Shown: positions 8,683 to 17,691, counted from the first letter of the stretch. The stretch is DNA of 64,000 nucleotides from an uncultured Allomuricauda sp. (GCF_947495325.1 NZ_CANLYK010000001.1:1488001-1552000), one strand, 5' to 3'. Numbers and translations are program-made. Notes: a model not told the origin generated them from the letters alone.

Positions 8683-9042
8683 ATGCAAAAATTAACCAAT
8701 AAGGAAGAAGATGTGATGAAAATTCTCTGGAAGCTTGAAAAAGCTTTTGTAAAAGAGATTTTAAAGGAAATAGAAGGTGGCAAACCACATTACAACACGC
8801 TTTCCACCATAGTGAGAAACTTGGAAGAAAAGGGATATGTTGGGCACGAAGCTTTTGGCAACACCCATAGATATTTTCCGATAGTTTCAAAAGAGGCCTA
8901 TAGAAAGTTATTCATCAATTCAACCATCGCCGACTATTATGATAATTCATATAAAAGTTTGGTGTCTTTTTTTGCGAAGGAGGAAAAAATATCGGTTGAA
9001 GAACTAAAAGAGATTATAAATCTTATTGAAAACAAGGGTTAG
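8683..9042 (+). CDS. BlaI/MecI/CopY-family repressor
   Basis: The 119-residue winged-helix repressor starts LTNKEEDVMKILWKLEKAFV and has the recognition segment YNTLSTIVRNLEEKGYV typical of BlaI/MecI. The C-terminal part mediates dimerisation. The stop codon directly abuts the ATG of the M56 peptidase gene, the standard sensor/repressor pair. In this system the membrane peptidase senses a signal and the repressor is inactivated. Two palindromes upstream suggest autoregulation. No beta-lactamase gene is nearby, so the trigger is probably another envelope stress. Confidence 0.92.
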   Translation: MQKLTNKEEDVMKILWKLEKAFVKEILKEIEGGKPHYNTLSTIVRNLEEKGYVGHEAFGNTHRYFPIVSKEAYRKLFINSTIADYYDNSYKSLVSFFAKEEKISVEELKEIINLIENKG

Positions 9043-10899
9043 ATGGAAGCTTTTTTAATTTATCTGTTAAAATCTGCCGGAGTACTAACGCTTTTCTTTG
9101 GCTGTTACTACTTATTTTTAAGAAAAGAAACCTTGTTTACTGCCAACAGATGGTTTTTGGTTATTGGATTGGTTACCTCAGTAATCCTCCCATCCATGAA
9201 TCTCACCACTACAATTACCCTCTCCACCGAAATGATGGCAGGGACAAATTCAACCATAGAAAATGATGCCATTATAGGTGGCCAATCCTTTTCTTCTCTG
9301 CGAAACTTTTTAATTTTAACCTATTTTTTAGGGGTTGCCATATTCTTAGCACGCTTTGCAGTACAAATTCGGTCAGTGCTTAACTTTATACAATTGGGTA
9401 AAAAGAAAGTCTCGGAAAATCTGATTTATGTTGAAAGCTCGATGGATGTTCAACCTTTCTCCTTTTTTAAGTATATAATCTATAACCCAAAAAAACATTC
9501 TGAAAAAGAATTGGAATCCATACTTGCGCATGAGTTGGTGCATGCGACTCAAAAACATACGGTCGATATACTTTGCGTAGAGCTCATTTCAGTATTTCAA
9601 TGGTTCAACCCTTTTGCTTGGCTTTACAAAAATGCACTGAAGCAAAATCTAGAGTTTTTGGCGGATGCCAAAAATAGTTCCTTAAAAAAGAATAGGAAGC
9701 AATACCAGTATATTCTGTTGTCACAAAGTATATCCAAACAGAATTTATCTATAGTAAATCCATTTTTTAATCCATTAATCAAAAAAAGAATAGTTATGAT
9801 CAATCAGACTCCCTCAAAAAAACATAAAACCCTAAAAAGTTTGGTTATTTTACCCTTATTGGCTCTTTTTCTTGTTGGGTTCAATACAAAAAATGTGTAT
9901 CAGTTTGAAAATGCGGACGGCCCTACATCTGAAAATACCAAAATCGAACTTATTATCGACAAGGATACTTCTAATGATGAGCTTGTCAAAATGAAGTCAG
10001 ATCTGGCGGAAGATAAAATCGACTTTTCATACACGCTTCAGAGAAATGACAAAGACGAAATTACTTCTTTCTCCCTTAGTGTTGAAGGTCCAAAAAACTC
10101 GGCCACTTTAAATAGTTCCAATTCCAATTCAGCAATTAAACCCATGTATGTCATTGTCGACCTTAACACCAATGAAATAGCAATTGGACAAGGCAATAAA
10201 ACTTCATTTCAGAACAAGTCTTCATCATTAGATGTTTATTCTGATAGGCATTCCAAAAAAATCAAGATTCAGGAAGTTAATGGAGGTGAAGAGCCTTTAT
10301 ATATAATTGATGGGAAGGAATCATCGAAATCCATAGCTGAAGGTCTGAATCCAGACAAAATAAAATCAATAAATGTATTCAAAGGAGAACAAGCCATTCA
10401 AAATTATGGTGAAAAAGGAAAAAATGGTGTAGTCCTTATAACACTAAAGCAAAATACTGACCCACAAATAAGTGTGGTGGGATACGAAAACAGTCCCTCC
10501 CCCCTTTATATTATAGATGGGGAAGATTCCACAGTTTTGGACATGCAACAACTAGATTCCGATGAGATAGAATCAATGAACGTACTAAAAGGGAAACATG
10601 CTATTATGACTTATGGTGATAAAGGCAAAAATGGTATAGTTGAAATCACCACCAAAAAATACCTGCAGAATAGCAATAACTTGTCAATGCATAACGTAGA
10701 TGAATTAACACTGAATACGGAAAAGTACAAGGGCTATCTATATATTATTGATGGAAAACCTTCTTCCGAAAAAGCCCTTAAAAAAATGGAACCCCTTGCA
10801 GTGGAATCCATGCACGTTTTCGGAGGCAGCCAAAAATTGATTGACAAATATGGAAAAAAAGCAAAAAATGGAGTGATTGAAATAGTCACAAAAAAGTAA
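9043..10899 (+). CDS. BlaR1-like M56 membrane metallopeptidase with three plug-like repeats
   Basis: The 618-residue protein has N-terminal membrane helices (about residues 5-20, 35-55, 87-105) and a zinc-protease motif HELVH near residue 163. A further membrane helix (LKSLVILPLLALFLVGF) lies near residue 270, followed by a long extracytoplasmic part. That part carries three copies of a unit starting LYIIDG (about residues 415, 486 and 564), each followed by a segment such as SMNVLKGKHAI-TYGDKGKNG. The unit resembles the TonB-receptor plug motif rather than the penicillin-sensor domain of BlaR1. Flavobacteria often have such proteins. The ligand is unknown. It forms an operon with the BlaI gene (no gap). 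Confidence 0.87.
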   Translation: MEAFLIYLLKSAGVLTLFFGCYYLFLRKETLFTANRWFLVIGLVTSVILPSMNLTTTITLSTEMMAGTNSTIENDAIIGGQSFSSLRNFLILTYFLGVAIFLARFAVQIRSVLNFIQLGKKKVSENLIYVESSMDVQPFSFFKYIIYNPKKHSEKELESILAHELVHATQKHTVDILCVELISVFQWFNPFAWLYKNALKQNLEFLADAKNSSLKKNRKQYQYILLSQSISKQNLSIVNPFFNPLIKKRIVMINQTPSKKHKTLKSLVILPLLALFLVGFNTKNVYQFENADGPTSENTKIELIIDKDTSNDELVKMKSDLAEDKIDFSYTLQRNDKDEITSFSLSVEGPKNSATLNSSNSNSAIKPMYVIVDLNTNEIAIGQGNKTSFQNKSSSLDVYSDRHSKKIKIQEVNGGEEPLYIIDGKESSKSIAEGLNPDKIKSINVFKGEQAIQNYGEKGKNGVVLITLKQNTDPQISVVGYENSPSPLYIIDGEDSTVLDMQQLDSDEIESMNVLKGKHAIMTYGDKGKNGIVEITTKKYLQNSNNLSMHNVDELTLNTEKYKGYLYIIDGKPSSEKALKKMEPLAVESMHVFGGSQKLIDKYGKKAKNGVIEIVTKK

Positions 10900-10969
10900 T
10901 AACACTAAAAAACAGATTTAGGGAGATTGGAGTATAGGGACAACAATACCAGCCAAATGCATAAATCAT

Positions 10970-12112
10970 ATGAAAAAAATAGTCTTATTTCTTTTAACAT
11001 CTTATTGTACAATCCTAGTAGGTCAAGAAAAGTTAAAACTGAATGGATTCGTTAAAGGTTACAAGGGCAAAGTCAAACTTATCCTAAATATTATCAAACC
11101 AACCCATGAAACGGACATGATCAATGAAGAGGTTCTTTATATGATTGATGGAAAATTCAGTATTGAAAAGAAATTAACCGCACCAACCTTGCTTTCCATT
11201 AGAATTCGCCCTGAAATTTCAGGAAATTTTCATCCAGGCTTATTTGAATCCACATTTATTTGGGTCGACAATAGGGAAATGACCCTAACAGGAGAAAAGG
11301 GAAATTTTGAAAACTGTGATGTGTCTGGTTATTTTCTCGAAGAAGAACATAAAAGAAGTAAAGCCTTCGTCCAAAAAAAATTAACTCAACACAAAGCAAA
11401 AATTGATTCTCTTGCCAAAATATCCACAAAGGATGCAAAAAAACAATATGACAGACTTAAATCTATTAATAAAATCTATTTAGAGAACAAATATCAATTG
11501 GATTATTGCTATTTGAACCCACAATCCTTTATTTCAACTTATAACTATTCATGGTTCGTAAAATGGATTCCCCAAATGGTCCCAAAATCCAAAGCCGCAA
11601 CATTTTATGCCTCCTTAAGGGATGAATTTAAACATAACATCTATGGAAAACAGATTAAGAATTACATTGATAATATTGCTGTCAATCCAAAATTGAAAAT
11701 TGGGGACAAACCCTATCCTTTTGCATTACCCGATTCAACCGGAACAATTATTTCACTTAATTCCTTGAAAGGAAAAGTAATTTTGCTAGACTTTTGGTCA
11801 TCCTCCTGCGGTCCATGTAGAAAAGAACACAGAAATTATACTGAGCTTCATGATAAATTCAAAGCAAAGGGATTTACAATACTTTCCATAAGTCAAGATA
11901 GAAATAGAAAAAACTGGACAAAGGCCATGATAAAAGATAATATGATATGGCCATCTGTCTGGGACAAAGAAATGAATATTTCCAAGTACACCTATCTAGT
12001 ATCTGGCATACCACAAAATTATTTAATAAATACCAAAGGGCATATAATAGCGGAGAACGTTAAGGGCAAACATTTGGGGAAAAGTTTAGAAAAACTTTTT
12101 CTCTATAAATAA
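10970..12112 (+). CDS. TlpA-like thiol-disulfide oxidoreductase with DUF4369-like N-domain
   Basis: The 380-residue protein has a signal peptide ending near ILVGQ. Its N-terminal half (about residues 20-230) fits the DUF4369-type beta domain found in Bacteroidetes TlpA proteins. The C-terminal half is a thioredoxin domain with the redox site C280-G-P-C283 in LDFWSSSCGPCRKEH. It acts in the periplasm on disulfides. It follows the M56 gene by 70 bp and may be read from the same transcript, which would place it under BlaI control; this is inference. A strong terminator follows. Confidence 0.88.
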   Translation: MKKIVLFLLTSYCTILVGQEKLKLNGFVKGYKGKVKLILNIIKPTHETDMINEEVLYMIDGKFSIEKKLTAPTLLSIRIRPEISGNFHPGLFESTFIWVDNREMTLTGEKGNFENCDVSGYFLEEEHKRSKAFVQKKLTQHKAKIDSLAKISTKDAKKQYDRLKSINKIYLENKYQLDYCYLNPQSFISTYNYSWFVKWIPQMVPKSKAATFYASLRDEFKHNIYGKQIKNYIDNIAVNPKLKIGDKPYPFALPDSTGTIISLNSLKGKVILLDFWSSSCGPCRKEHRNYTELHDKFKAKGFTILSISQDRNRKNWTKAMIKDNMIWPSVWDKEMNISKYTYLVSGIPQNYLINTKGHIIAENVKGKHLGKSLEKLFLYK

Positions 12113-12224
12113 TCTATAGTGCCTAATCCAATAATAATTCAATTCCAGATAGCATAATAATTACCTCTGAATGTCAGGATGAAAACAATTAAAAAGTCGC
12201 TTTAAAAGCATTAAGCTTAGTCAT

Positions 12225-12256
12225 AAAAAAGACTCCTTAAAAAAGGAGTCTTTTTT
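12225..12256. terminator. Bidirectional terminator
   Basis: GACTCCTT/AAGGAGTC forms a perfect 8-bp stem with A-runs before and T-runs after it, so it can stop transcripts from either side. It lies about 110 bp after the TlpA gene. Confidence 0.88.
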
Positions 12257-12571
12257 ATTTGAAAAACAATGAAATTGCCAAAAAACATACTTTTTTAAAC
12301 GAAAAGCCCCTTGGTTTTCAAAATTAGGTTAAAAATACCTCTTCAATTATTACATTTTATTATTTAAAATTACATTTTATATTTCATTTTTAAACATTAT
12401 TTAAGGAAGTCACATAAATTCTAAATTCTATTTCATTTTTTAACCTACAATCTTGTATGCAATTGTATTGATTTTGCTCCAAAAATTTGGAGACATGATA
12501 ATTCTCATTTTATATTAAAAAACGTAACCGGTTCACAACAGTTTTATTAACCCTTAAAATCAATCAACACA
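12257..12571. other. Intergenic region with repeats and a palindrome
   Basis: No recognisable gene lies here. The AT-rich stretch holds a 12-bp direct repeat ATTACATTTTAT (12349-12360 and 12369-12380, exactly 20 bp apart) and a 16-bp palindrome CTCCAAA-AA-TTTGGAG (12477-12492). They precede two micro-ORFs and look like control sites, but no promoter is certain. Confidence 0.45.
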
Positions 12572-12637
12572 ATGATTACAATTGTCAAGTTTATGGTGAT
12601 GTTGCTCATACAACTCATCGAGTTCATTTTTGTCTAA
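12572..12637 (+). CDS. Candidate micro-ORF 1 (21 aa, hydrophobic)
   Basis: The frame runs from ATG to TAA and encodes a 21-residue, almost wholly hydrophobic peptide beginning MITIVKFMVML. Its leader (CCTTAAAATCAATC before ATGATTAC) is nearly repeated in front of a second micro-ORF 84 bp downstream, which is more than expected from noise. Such peptides can be membrane-active toxins, regulators or chance. Nothing known is recognised. Confidence 0.3.
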   Translation: MITIVKFMVMLLIQLIEFIFV

Positions 12638-12655
12638 CCTTTAAAACCAATCGCT

Positions 12656-12793
12656 ATGATTACTTTATTTGGGATACTGATTATACTTTTAGGAATTGTT
12701 ACACTGGTTACAAAACCACTTCTTATTTTTCCGCGCCTATTTTTTGAAGAAAAGCAATGTCTTCCTCCACTGTCAATAGAAGTAAACTGGTAG
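12656..12793 (+). CDS. Candidate micro-ORF 2 (45 aa, membrane)
   Basis: The frame encodes 45 residues starting MITLFGILIILLGIVTLVT, one clear transmembrane helix followed by a polar tail. It is preceded by CCTTTAAAACCAATC, almost the same leader as micro-ORF 1, and both begin ATGATTAC. Its 3' end overlaps the 3' end of the convergent gene by 71 bp, so part of its tail may be a shadow. Unknown function. Confidence 0.3.
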   Translation: MITLFGILIILLGIVTLVTKPLLIFPRLFFEEKQCLPPLSIEVNW

Positions 12794-14024
12794 CTGTGCA
12801 AAAAACAGGGCTTGTAATGCAATGGTGTCCATTCCAGCTCCCATCCGCATTTTGAATCTTTAGGATACGTCCACTCATACCATCATACCATTTTTTCCAA
12901 TCATCATCCTTACTCACCAACAAAGATTCACCAGTTTGCAGGTAACTTAAAAACTCTTCTCCTCCATTATTCCCAAAACCATCCAAAACCTCATCTCTTT
13001 GGGCCGTTTTCTTAGCAGATTCGTATACTTTATAGGCAGTACCATATTTTTGAGCTTCCCCTTCTACATATCCTATTTCTTCCAAGGTCTCCGCATTTAC
13101 TACGGCATCAACTGCTATCCTACCCTCTGCCTTAGCTTTGTTAATATCAGCTTTAGCCTTCCTTGCCTCTTTTGCACTGGCTCTTACGCTACCACTGACA
13201 GCATACAACATGATTCCTGCTCCGTCATCAGTTTTAACCGAACCGTCTTCCTCATTATAATTGTCTTTTTGATATTTTCTTGACCTTTCTAAAACCACCT
13301 CATCCACTGAAGCTCCTGCCGCTTGGGCCGCCTCCAAGGCACTATTGGCCATTCCGCTCTGCAAAACACCGGCCCAACCTGCACCTCTTTGTTTTCCATG
13401 CGCATCCGTCCCATTTTGAATATGCGAAATACAAATATCCAAACAACGAACAACCCTTTTTCTATCCATACCGGATAGATTTCTGTCAAGAACATTAGAA
13501 AGGAACTGTGCCGCAAGAACAGCATCAATATTTTCGCCTAGTTTTGTCTGAATCTGGGTATTTCTAACTTGAGTTATGTAAGGACTGTCATCATTTGTAT
13601 GCTCTATGGTGTTTAGTAGATAATCCAACGCATTTTTAAGATTTTGAGCATGAACACCTTTTTTTAGTGTCGTACCGCTCCTTAACAATGCCATACCCAC
13701 CATAGCAGTGGTAGCAGGGTCAGCCTTTACAGCATGTGGGTCTCTTACGTGTTGGGCCGAATGGCCACCAGCTCCATAGCCTCCGTTGGGCAATTGGGCC
13801 TCGGATAACCATTGAAGTCCATCGCGCACTGCTAGTTGCAGGTTCTGATCAGACTTGTATCGATTAAAACCTTCGGATGATTGTTCACCCATTACGGTCA
13901 TAAATACACAACCCTTCTCAGGTTGTAACGTTCTTTTTGGCGCAGAAGCCATTAGCGCAACATAAAACACTATCCCAACCAATGTCAGGGCAGGTACCAA
14001 TATAAATTTCAGTTTTGTCTTCAT
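12723..14024 (-). CDS. Secreted prenyltransferase/squalene-cyclase-like alpha-toroid protein
   Basis: Start taken at the ATG at 14022-14024, which puts the signal anchor (KFILVPALTLVGIVFYVALM) at the N-terminus; an upstream ATG at 14058-14060 would add 12 residues. The 433-residue protein has repeats of the alpha/alpha-toroid fold such as DGLQWLSEAQLPNGGYGAG near the N-terminus and KIQNADGSWNGHHC near the C-terminus. The latter resembles the QW repeats of squalene cyclases and terpenoid cyclase-like proteins. No D-x-D-D cyclase acid motif is seen, so it is probably a binding or unknown-function toroid. An alanine/lysine-rich helical insert lies mid-protein (SAKEARKAKADINKAKAEG). Confidence 0.7.
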   Translation of the reverse strand: MKTKLKFILVPALTLVGIVFYVALMASAPKRTLQPEKGCVFMTVMGEQSSEGFNRYKSDQNLQLAVRDGLQWLSEAQLPNGGYGAGGHSAQHVRDPHAVKADPATTAMVGMALLRSGTTLKKGVHAQNLKNALDYLLNTIEHTNDDSPYITQVRNTQIQTKLGENIDAVLAAQFLSNVLDRNLSGMDRKRVVRCLDICISHIQNGTDAHGKQRGAGWAGVLQSGMANSALEAAQAAGASVDEVVLERSRKYQKDNYNEEDGSVKTDDGAGIMLYAVSGSVRASAKEARKAKADINKAKAEGRIAVDAVVNAETLEEIGYVEGEAQKYGTAYKVYESAKKTAQRDEVLDGFGNNGGEEFLSYLQTGESLLVSKDDDWKKWYDGMSGRILKIQNADGSWNGHHCITSPVFCTATSLLLLTVEEDIAFLQKIGAEK

Positions 14025-14325
14025 CTTTAAAAATTTTAATTTTTTGTTGAAGCTAGACAAGGTAATCCGCCCAAAAAATGCGTATTGAGTCTAATCAATC
14101 TTTGACTGAGTGTACCCGACGTTTTATTGAGTGAAAATTTTATACAGGTCTTTTTTGGTTCTATTTTCAAAAAGTATTTGAACGTTTAAAAGAACACAGC
14201 AATGATTGATGGGAGAGTTCCCGTTCTGGCTGGACTCTTTTTTAGAAAATTTTAGCAATTTGATATATTCATATTTTGTTTGATATACCTATTTTACATT
14301 TTTCTAACAAATCATACTTAAATTA
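14025..14325. other. Divergent intergenic region
   Basis: About 300 bp between two divergent secreted-protein genes. No RNA gene, clear operator or consensus promoter was recognised. Confidence 0.5.
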
Positions 14326-16104
14326 ATGAAAAAAATAACAATTTTAATTCTTGCCCTTGTTGTTTTTCAATCCTGCAAGGAGAAACCCAAAAAAGAAGAA
14401 TCTGCTACCATCAGCGCCAATTTTAGCACTTTATTGGACAGCTATTATGAAGATGGGTTAAAACTAAATCCCATAACCGCCACATTGGCTGGTGATCATC
14501 GTTATGATGATGTATTTACAAACGCCCTTTCAGATGAGTTTGAAGAAAAAGTAAAAACTCACTTTGAAAACTATAAAAATAAACTTGCCGCATTTTCAGA
14601 TGAAAACCTTACAGAAAGTGAGCAAATGAGCAAAGCTATTTTGGCCTGGGAATGCGATATCAACTTAAATGAATTCAACTTTAACGCAAATCTCACTCCA
14701 ATTGACCAAATGTGGTCCACCAACCTATTTATGGGGCAACTAGCCAGTGGTTCCAGCGCACAACCTTTTGCAACTGTTGAAGATTATGAAAAATGGATGA
14801 AAAGAGTGGATGGGTATCTAAAATGGATGTCCAGCGCTGAAGAAAAAATGAGAAAGGGAATGACCAAAGGTCATGTACTTCCAAAATCATTGATCAAAAA
14901 AGTATTGCCCCAACTACAATCCCTTACTACAAAAGATTTGGACAAGCACCTCTTTTATCAACCAATAAAAAAAATGCCTGAAGGTTTTACAGAGGATGAA
15001 AAAACTGCTTTAACAGAAGCATATGAAAACATGGTGAGCAATAAAGTAATTCCTGCGTATCAAAAACTGTATGATTTTATGAAGGATGAGTATTCAAATG
15101 CAGGTAGGGAATCTAGCGGTATACAAGGAGAACCAAATGGTGATGCTTATTATACGCATCAAATAAAAAAATATACCACCACCAATATGACAGCTTCAGA
15201 GATTCATGAACTGGGTCTAAGTGAGGTTGCAAGAATACGGTCCAAAATGGAAGAAATTAAAAATCAGGTTGGTTTTGAGGGAGATTTAAAAGCTTTCTTT
15301 GATTTTGTTCGAAGCAACAAAGAATTAATGCCGTACACAAACCCTCAACAAGTAATCGATAATTTCAATGCTATTCATGACCGCATGAAACCACAGATAG
15401 AAAAACTGTTCGATGTAAAACCAAAAACTCCTTTTGAAGTTCGCCGTACAGAAGCATTCAGGGAAAATTCGGCTAGTGCGGAATACAATCCAGGGTCATT
15501 GGATGGTACCCGTCCAGGTATTTTTTACACGCCTATTCCCGAGGTTACCAAATACAATGTGTACTCAGATGAGTCCTTGTTCTTGCATGAGGCTATTCCC
15601 GGGCATCATTATCAAATATCCTTAACGCAAGAAAGCGATGTGCTTCCAAAATTCAGGAAAACACTTTGGTATAGTGGTTATGGCGAGGGATGGGCACTTT
15701 ATAGTGAATCTTTGGGGACAGAATTGGGTCTTTATATAGATCCTTATCAACTTTTTGGTATGCTTGGGGCAGAAATGCACAGAGCGGTTCGTTTGGTTGT
15801 GGATACCGGCTTGCATTCCAAAGGATGGACACGTGAGGAAGCCATTCAATATTCTTTGGACAATGAGGCTGAATCCGAAGCTAGCATCACTTCTGAAATT
15901 GAACGTTATATGGCCAACCCTGGACAGGCATTATCCTATAAAATTGGTCAATTGAAAATTATTGAACTCCGTGAAAAAGCAAAAAATGCCTTAGGAGATA
16001 ATTTCGATATTCGTCAATTCCATAATCAAATTTTGGAAACCGGATGTGTTCCGCTTGCATTGTTAGAGGATAAAATAACTAATTGGATCAAAGAGAATAG
16101 CTAA
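14326..16104 (+). CDS. DUF885 lipoprotein (putative metallopeptidase)
   Basis: The 592-residue lipoprotein has a lipobox FQSC (Cys17). The DUF885 family spans nearly the whole protein, with LNPITATLAGDHRYDD near the N-terminus and the hallmark H421-E-A-I-P-G-H-H in FLHEAIPGHHYQ. A later YGEGWALYSESLG helix follows. The HE-x(3)-G-H-H arrangement looks like a zinc site, and the family is thought to be peptidase-like, but the substrate is unknown. It is monocistronic and ends at a terminator. Confidence 0.88.
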   Translation: MKKITILILALVVFQSCKEKPKKEESATISANFSTLLDSYYEDGLKLNPITATLAGDHRYDDVFTNALSDEFEEKVKTHFENYKNKLAAFSDENLTESEQMSKAILAWECDINLNEFNFNANLTPIDQMWSTNLFMGQLASGSSAQPFATVEDYEKWMKRVDGYLKWMSSAEEKMRKGMTKGHVLPKSLIKKVLPQLQSLTTKDLDKHLFYQPIKKMPEGFTEDEKTALTEAYENMVSNKVIPAYQKLYDFMKDEYSNAGRESSGIQGEPNGDAYYTHQIKKYTTTNMTASEIHELGLSEVARIRSKMEEIKNQVGFEGDLKAFFDFVRSNKELMPYTNPQQVIDNFNAIHDRMKPQIEKLFDVKPKTPFEVRRTEAFRENSASAEYNPGSLDGTRPGIFYTPIPEVTKYNVYSDESLFLHEAIPGHHYQISLTQESDVLPKFRKTLWYSGYGEGWALYSESLGTELGLYIDPYQLFGMLGAEMHRAVRLVVDTGLHSKGWTREEAIQYSLDNEAESEASITSEIERYMANPGQALSYKIGQLKIIELREKAKNALGDNFDIRQFHNQILETGCVPLALLEDKITNWIKENS

Positions 16105-16110
16105 AAATAT

Positions 16111-16140
16111 AAGAGGGTGTTAAAGCGCCCTCTTTCTTTT
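16111..16140 (+). terminator. Rho-independent terminator after the DUF885 gene
   Basis: AAGAGGGTGT pairs with GCGCCCTCTT (two G-T pairs) around a 4-nt loop, then TCTTTT. Confidence 0.8.
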
Positions 16141-16200
16141 AGTTGTAAAGGTTGGGAAACTACAAACTTGGTTATATTTGTATGACCAATATTCCAAACA

Positions 16201-16344
16201 ATGCTCTATAAGCTTTTAGCTAGGATCAACAAGGCTATCCTTCCTTCATATTCCAAAAAAGGATTGGATTTGTCCAAAGCATCCAAGTTACAATTGGCAA
16301 TTATTGGTTGGCGCTATTTTGTGACTACAAAGGCGCTGGATTAA
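16201..16344 (+). CDS. Small conserved basic protein (47 aa)
   Basis: A 47-residue frame from ATG to TAA, too short for most gene callers: it starts MLYKLLARINKAILPSYSKK and ends with IIGWRYFVTTKALD. I recall very similar 45-50 residue proteins throughout Flavobacteriia, often labelled SsrA-binding protein in databases, although they are far too short to be SmpB. It is basic with a Y/W-rich tail and has no signal peptide. Its stop overlaps the stop of the convergent apt gene by 4 bp. Function unknown. Confidence 0.65.
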   Translation: MLYKLLARINKAILPSYSKKGLDLSKASKLQLAIIGWRYFVTTKALD

Positions 16345-16853
16345 TAATTGAGCAAAGCCTTTATATCATAACCATTCAACTTATCTGCACCATTTAAAAA
16401 AGTAAGCTGGATTAAAAAATTACATTGCACCACTTCTCCCCCCAATTTTTCCACTAGTTTGCAAACTGCATTTGCGGTTCCACCAGTTGCCAACACATCG
16501 TCATGTACCAATACTTTTTCGCCCTTTTGTATTGCATCCGTATGAATTTCCAGGGTGTCCTCACCATATTCCAAGGAATAGGATTCCGAAATTGTTTTAT
16601 ATGGCAATTTTCCTTTTTTACGCACGGGAACAAAACCAGCATTGAGTTTTGATGCAATTAAGGGTGCGAAAATAAAACCTCTGCTATCCACACCAACCAC
16701 CTTGTCAATAGCATAATCTTTAACCATATCGCAAAGTGTTTCACAAGCTTGGGCAAGTGCTTGAGGATCTTTTAAAAGAGGGGTGATATCCTTAAAAACG
16801 ACACCAGGTTGAGGAAAGTCTTGTATATCACGAATGTAGCGTTCAAAATCCAT
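16341..16853 (-). CDS. apt: Adenine phosphoribosyltransferase
   Basis: Apt salvages adenine to AMP using phosphoribosyl pyrophosphate. The 170-residue protein starts with FERYIRDIQDFPQPGVVFKD, typical for the family. It carries VVGVDSRGFIF and the PRPP-binding motif VLVHDDVLATGGTA (two acidic residues, then TGGT). Length is normal. It overlaps tail to tail with the 47-residue gene and is divergent from tRNA-Arg. Confidence 0.95.
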   Translation of the reverse strand: MDFERYIRDIQDFPQPGVVFKDITPLLKDPQALAQACETLCDMVKDYAIDKVVGVDSRGFIFAPLIASKLNAGFVPVRKKGKLPYKTISESYSLEYGEDTLEIHTDAIQKGEKVLVHDDVLATGGTANAVCKLVEKLGGEVVQCNFLIQLTFLNGADKLNGYDIKALLNY

Positions 16854-16871
16854 TATTTTTGGTTATGAGGT

Positions 16872-16902
16872 TTTGTCGTAAATTTAAAAAGAAATATATT
16901 TG
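16872..16902 (+). promoter_or_regulatory. Consensus promoter of tRNA-Arg
   Basis: TTTG at 16872-16875, a 19-bp spacer and TATATTTG at 16895-16902 match the Bacteroidetes -33/-7 consensus very well. The -7 box ends 14 bp before the tRNA. Confidence 0.8.
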
Positions 16903-16916
16903 CACCCCATTAAAAA

Positions 16917-16990
16917 GGCCTCGTGGCGCAACTGAATAGCGCATCTGATTACGGCTCAGAAGGTTACAGGTTTGAATCCTGTCGAGGTCA
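16917..16990 (+). tRNA. tRNA-Arg (anticodon ACG)
   Basis: The 74-nt cloverleaf has acceptor arms GGCCTCG/CGAGGTC (one G-T pair), a D arm closed by GCGC/GCGC, and anticodon stem TCTGA/TCAGA with loop TTACGGC (anticodon ACG). The T arm has a TTTGAATC-type loop (loop residues around GTTTGAATC). The discriminator is A and CCA is not encoded. It decodes CGU and, after A-to-I editing, CGC/CGA. Confidence 0.94.
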
Positions 16991-17000
16991 CGAATCAATT

Positions 17001-17035
17001 AAAAAGCAAGCAAAATTATTAAGCTTGCTTTTTTT
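17001..17035 (+). terminator. Terminator after tRNA-Arg
   Basis: AAGCAAGC pairs with GCTTGCTT across a short AT-rich loop and is followed by a run of T. Confidence 0.8.
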
Positions 17036-17691
17036 GATTTTGAAGGTTTTTGATTTTCATAGTTGAGTTTTGCCAGAATGTTCGAGCGAAGTGAAGAAAA
17101 TCCTACCGAAATTATTCCAAGCTTTTTAATCCTTTAGCAGTCAACAACAAAAGTATTATTCAAATGCAGTTTGGCATACTTCTTACAAGTTCGTCAAATA
17201 GAATTTTGATTGTTATAAAGAATCGGTTAAAACTATCCCATTAAAAGACCCTTTTAATAGCGTTATAAGGAAATAGCAATAAACTACAAATTCATCATAA
17301 ACAGCTTTTGCCCGTCATCTACATCATAAAGTATTGAATATCAGTATTTAACATATATTTGGGCAATATTTCCCAAATTACAGGTATCTTTGTAAAGTTA
17401 AAATTCGGAAAGCCCCGATTAATTTTGTCTTCTCAGATTCAATATTCTTTTCCAGCTCTCTCTTTTTTTCAGCAATAGTGCAAAAACACTTTAAAGCCCA
17501 ACATTAGTTGGCGGCACTGGTTTTGAACATTCATTTGTATTTAGAATGAATGTATTCCAATCGTCGCTAAACCTGTTCAGGTTCGTCCTTATTCTTTAAA
17601 CTACGTTTGTGAATTAGGATTTAAAAACGAAATCAATAATATCAAAAATCCAGAATTTTCAGAAAGAACAAACTCTGCTTTTTCAAAAACA
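17036..17691. other. Intergenic region upstream of the desaturase
   Basis: No complete gene was found. The desaturase reading frame stays open upstream to a stop at 17542-17544. Its residues just before the TTG at 17692 (NPEFSERTNSAFSKT) look like the family N-terminus, yet no in-frame ATG or GTG in a plausible place exists. The remainder appears to be decayed or non-coding. Confidence 0.45.

Noticed and set aside
12634..12822. 62-codon leftward frame around 12700
   Set aside because: It overlaps the end of the toroid gene in another frame and has no recognisable start context.
16917..16990. tRNA-Arg as integration site of a genomic island
   Set aside because: I found no copy of the tRNA 3' end downstream and no integrase gene in the window.
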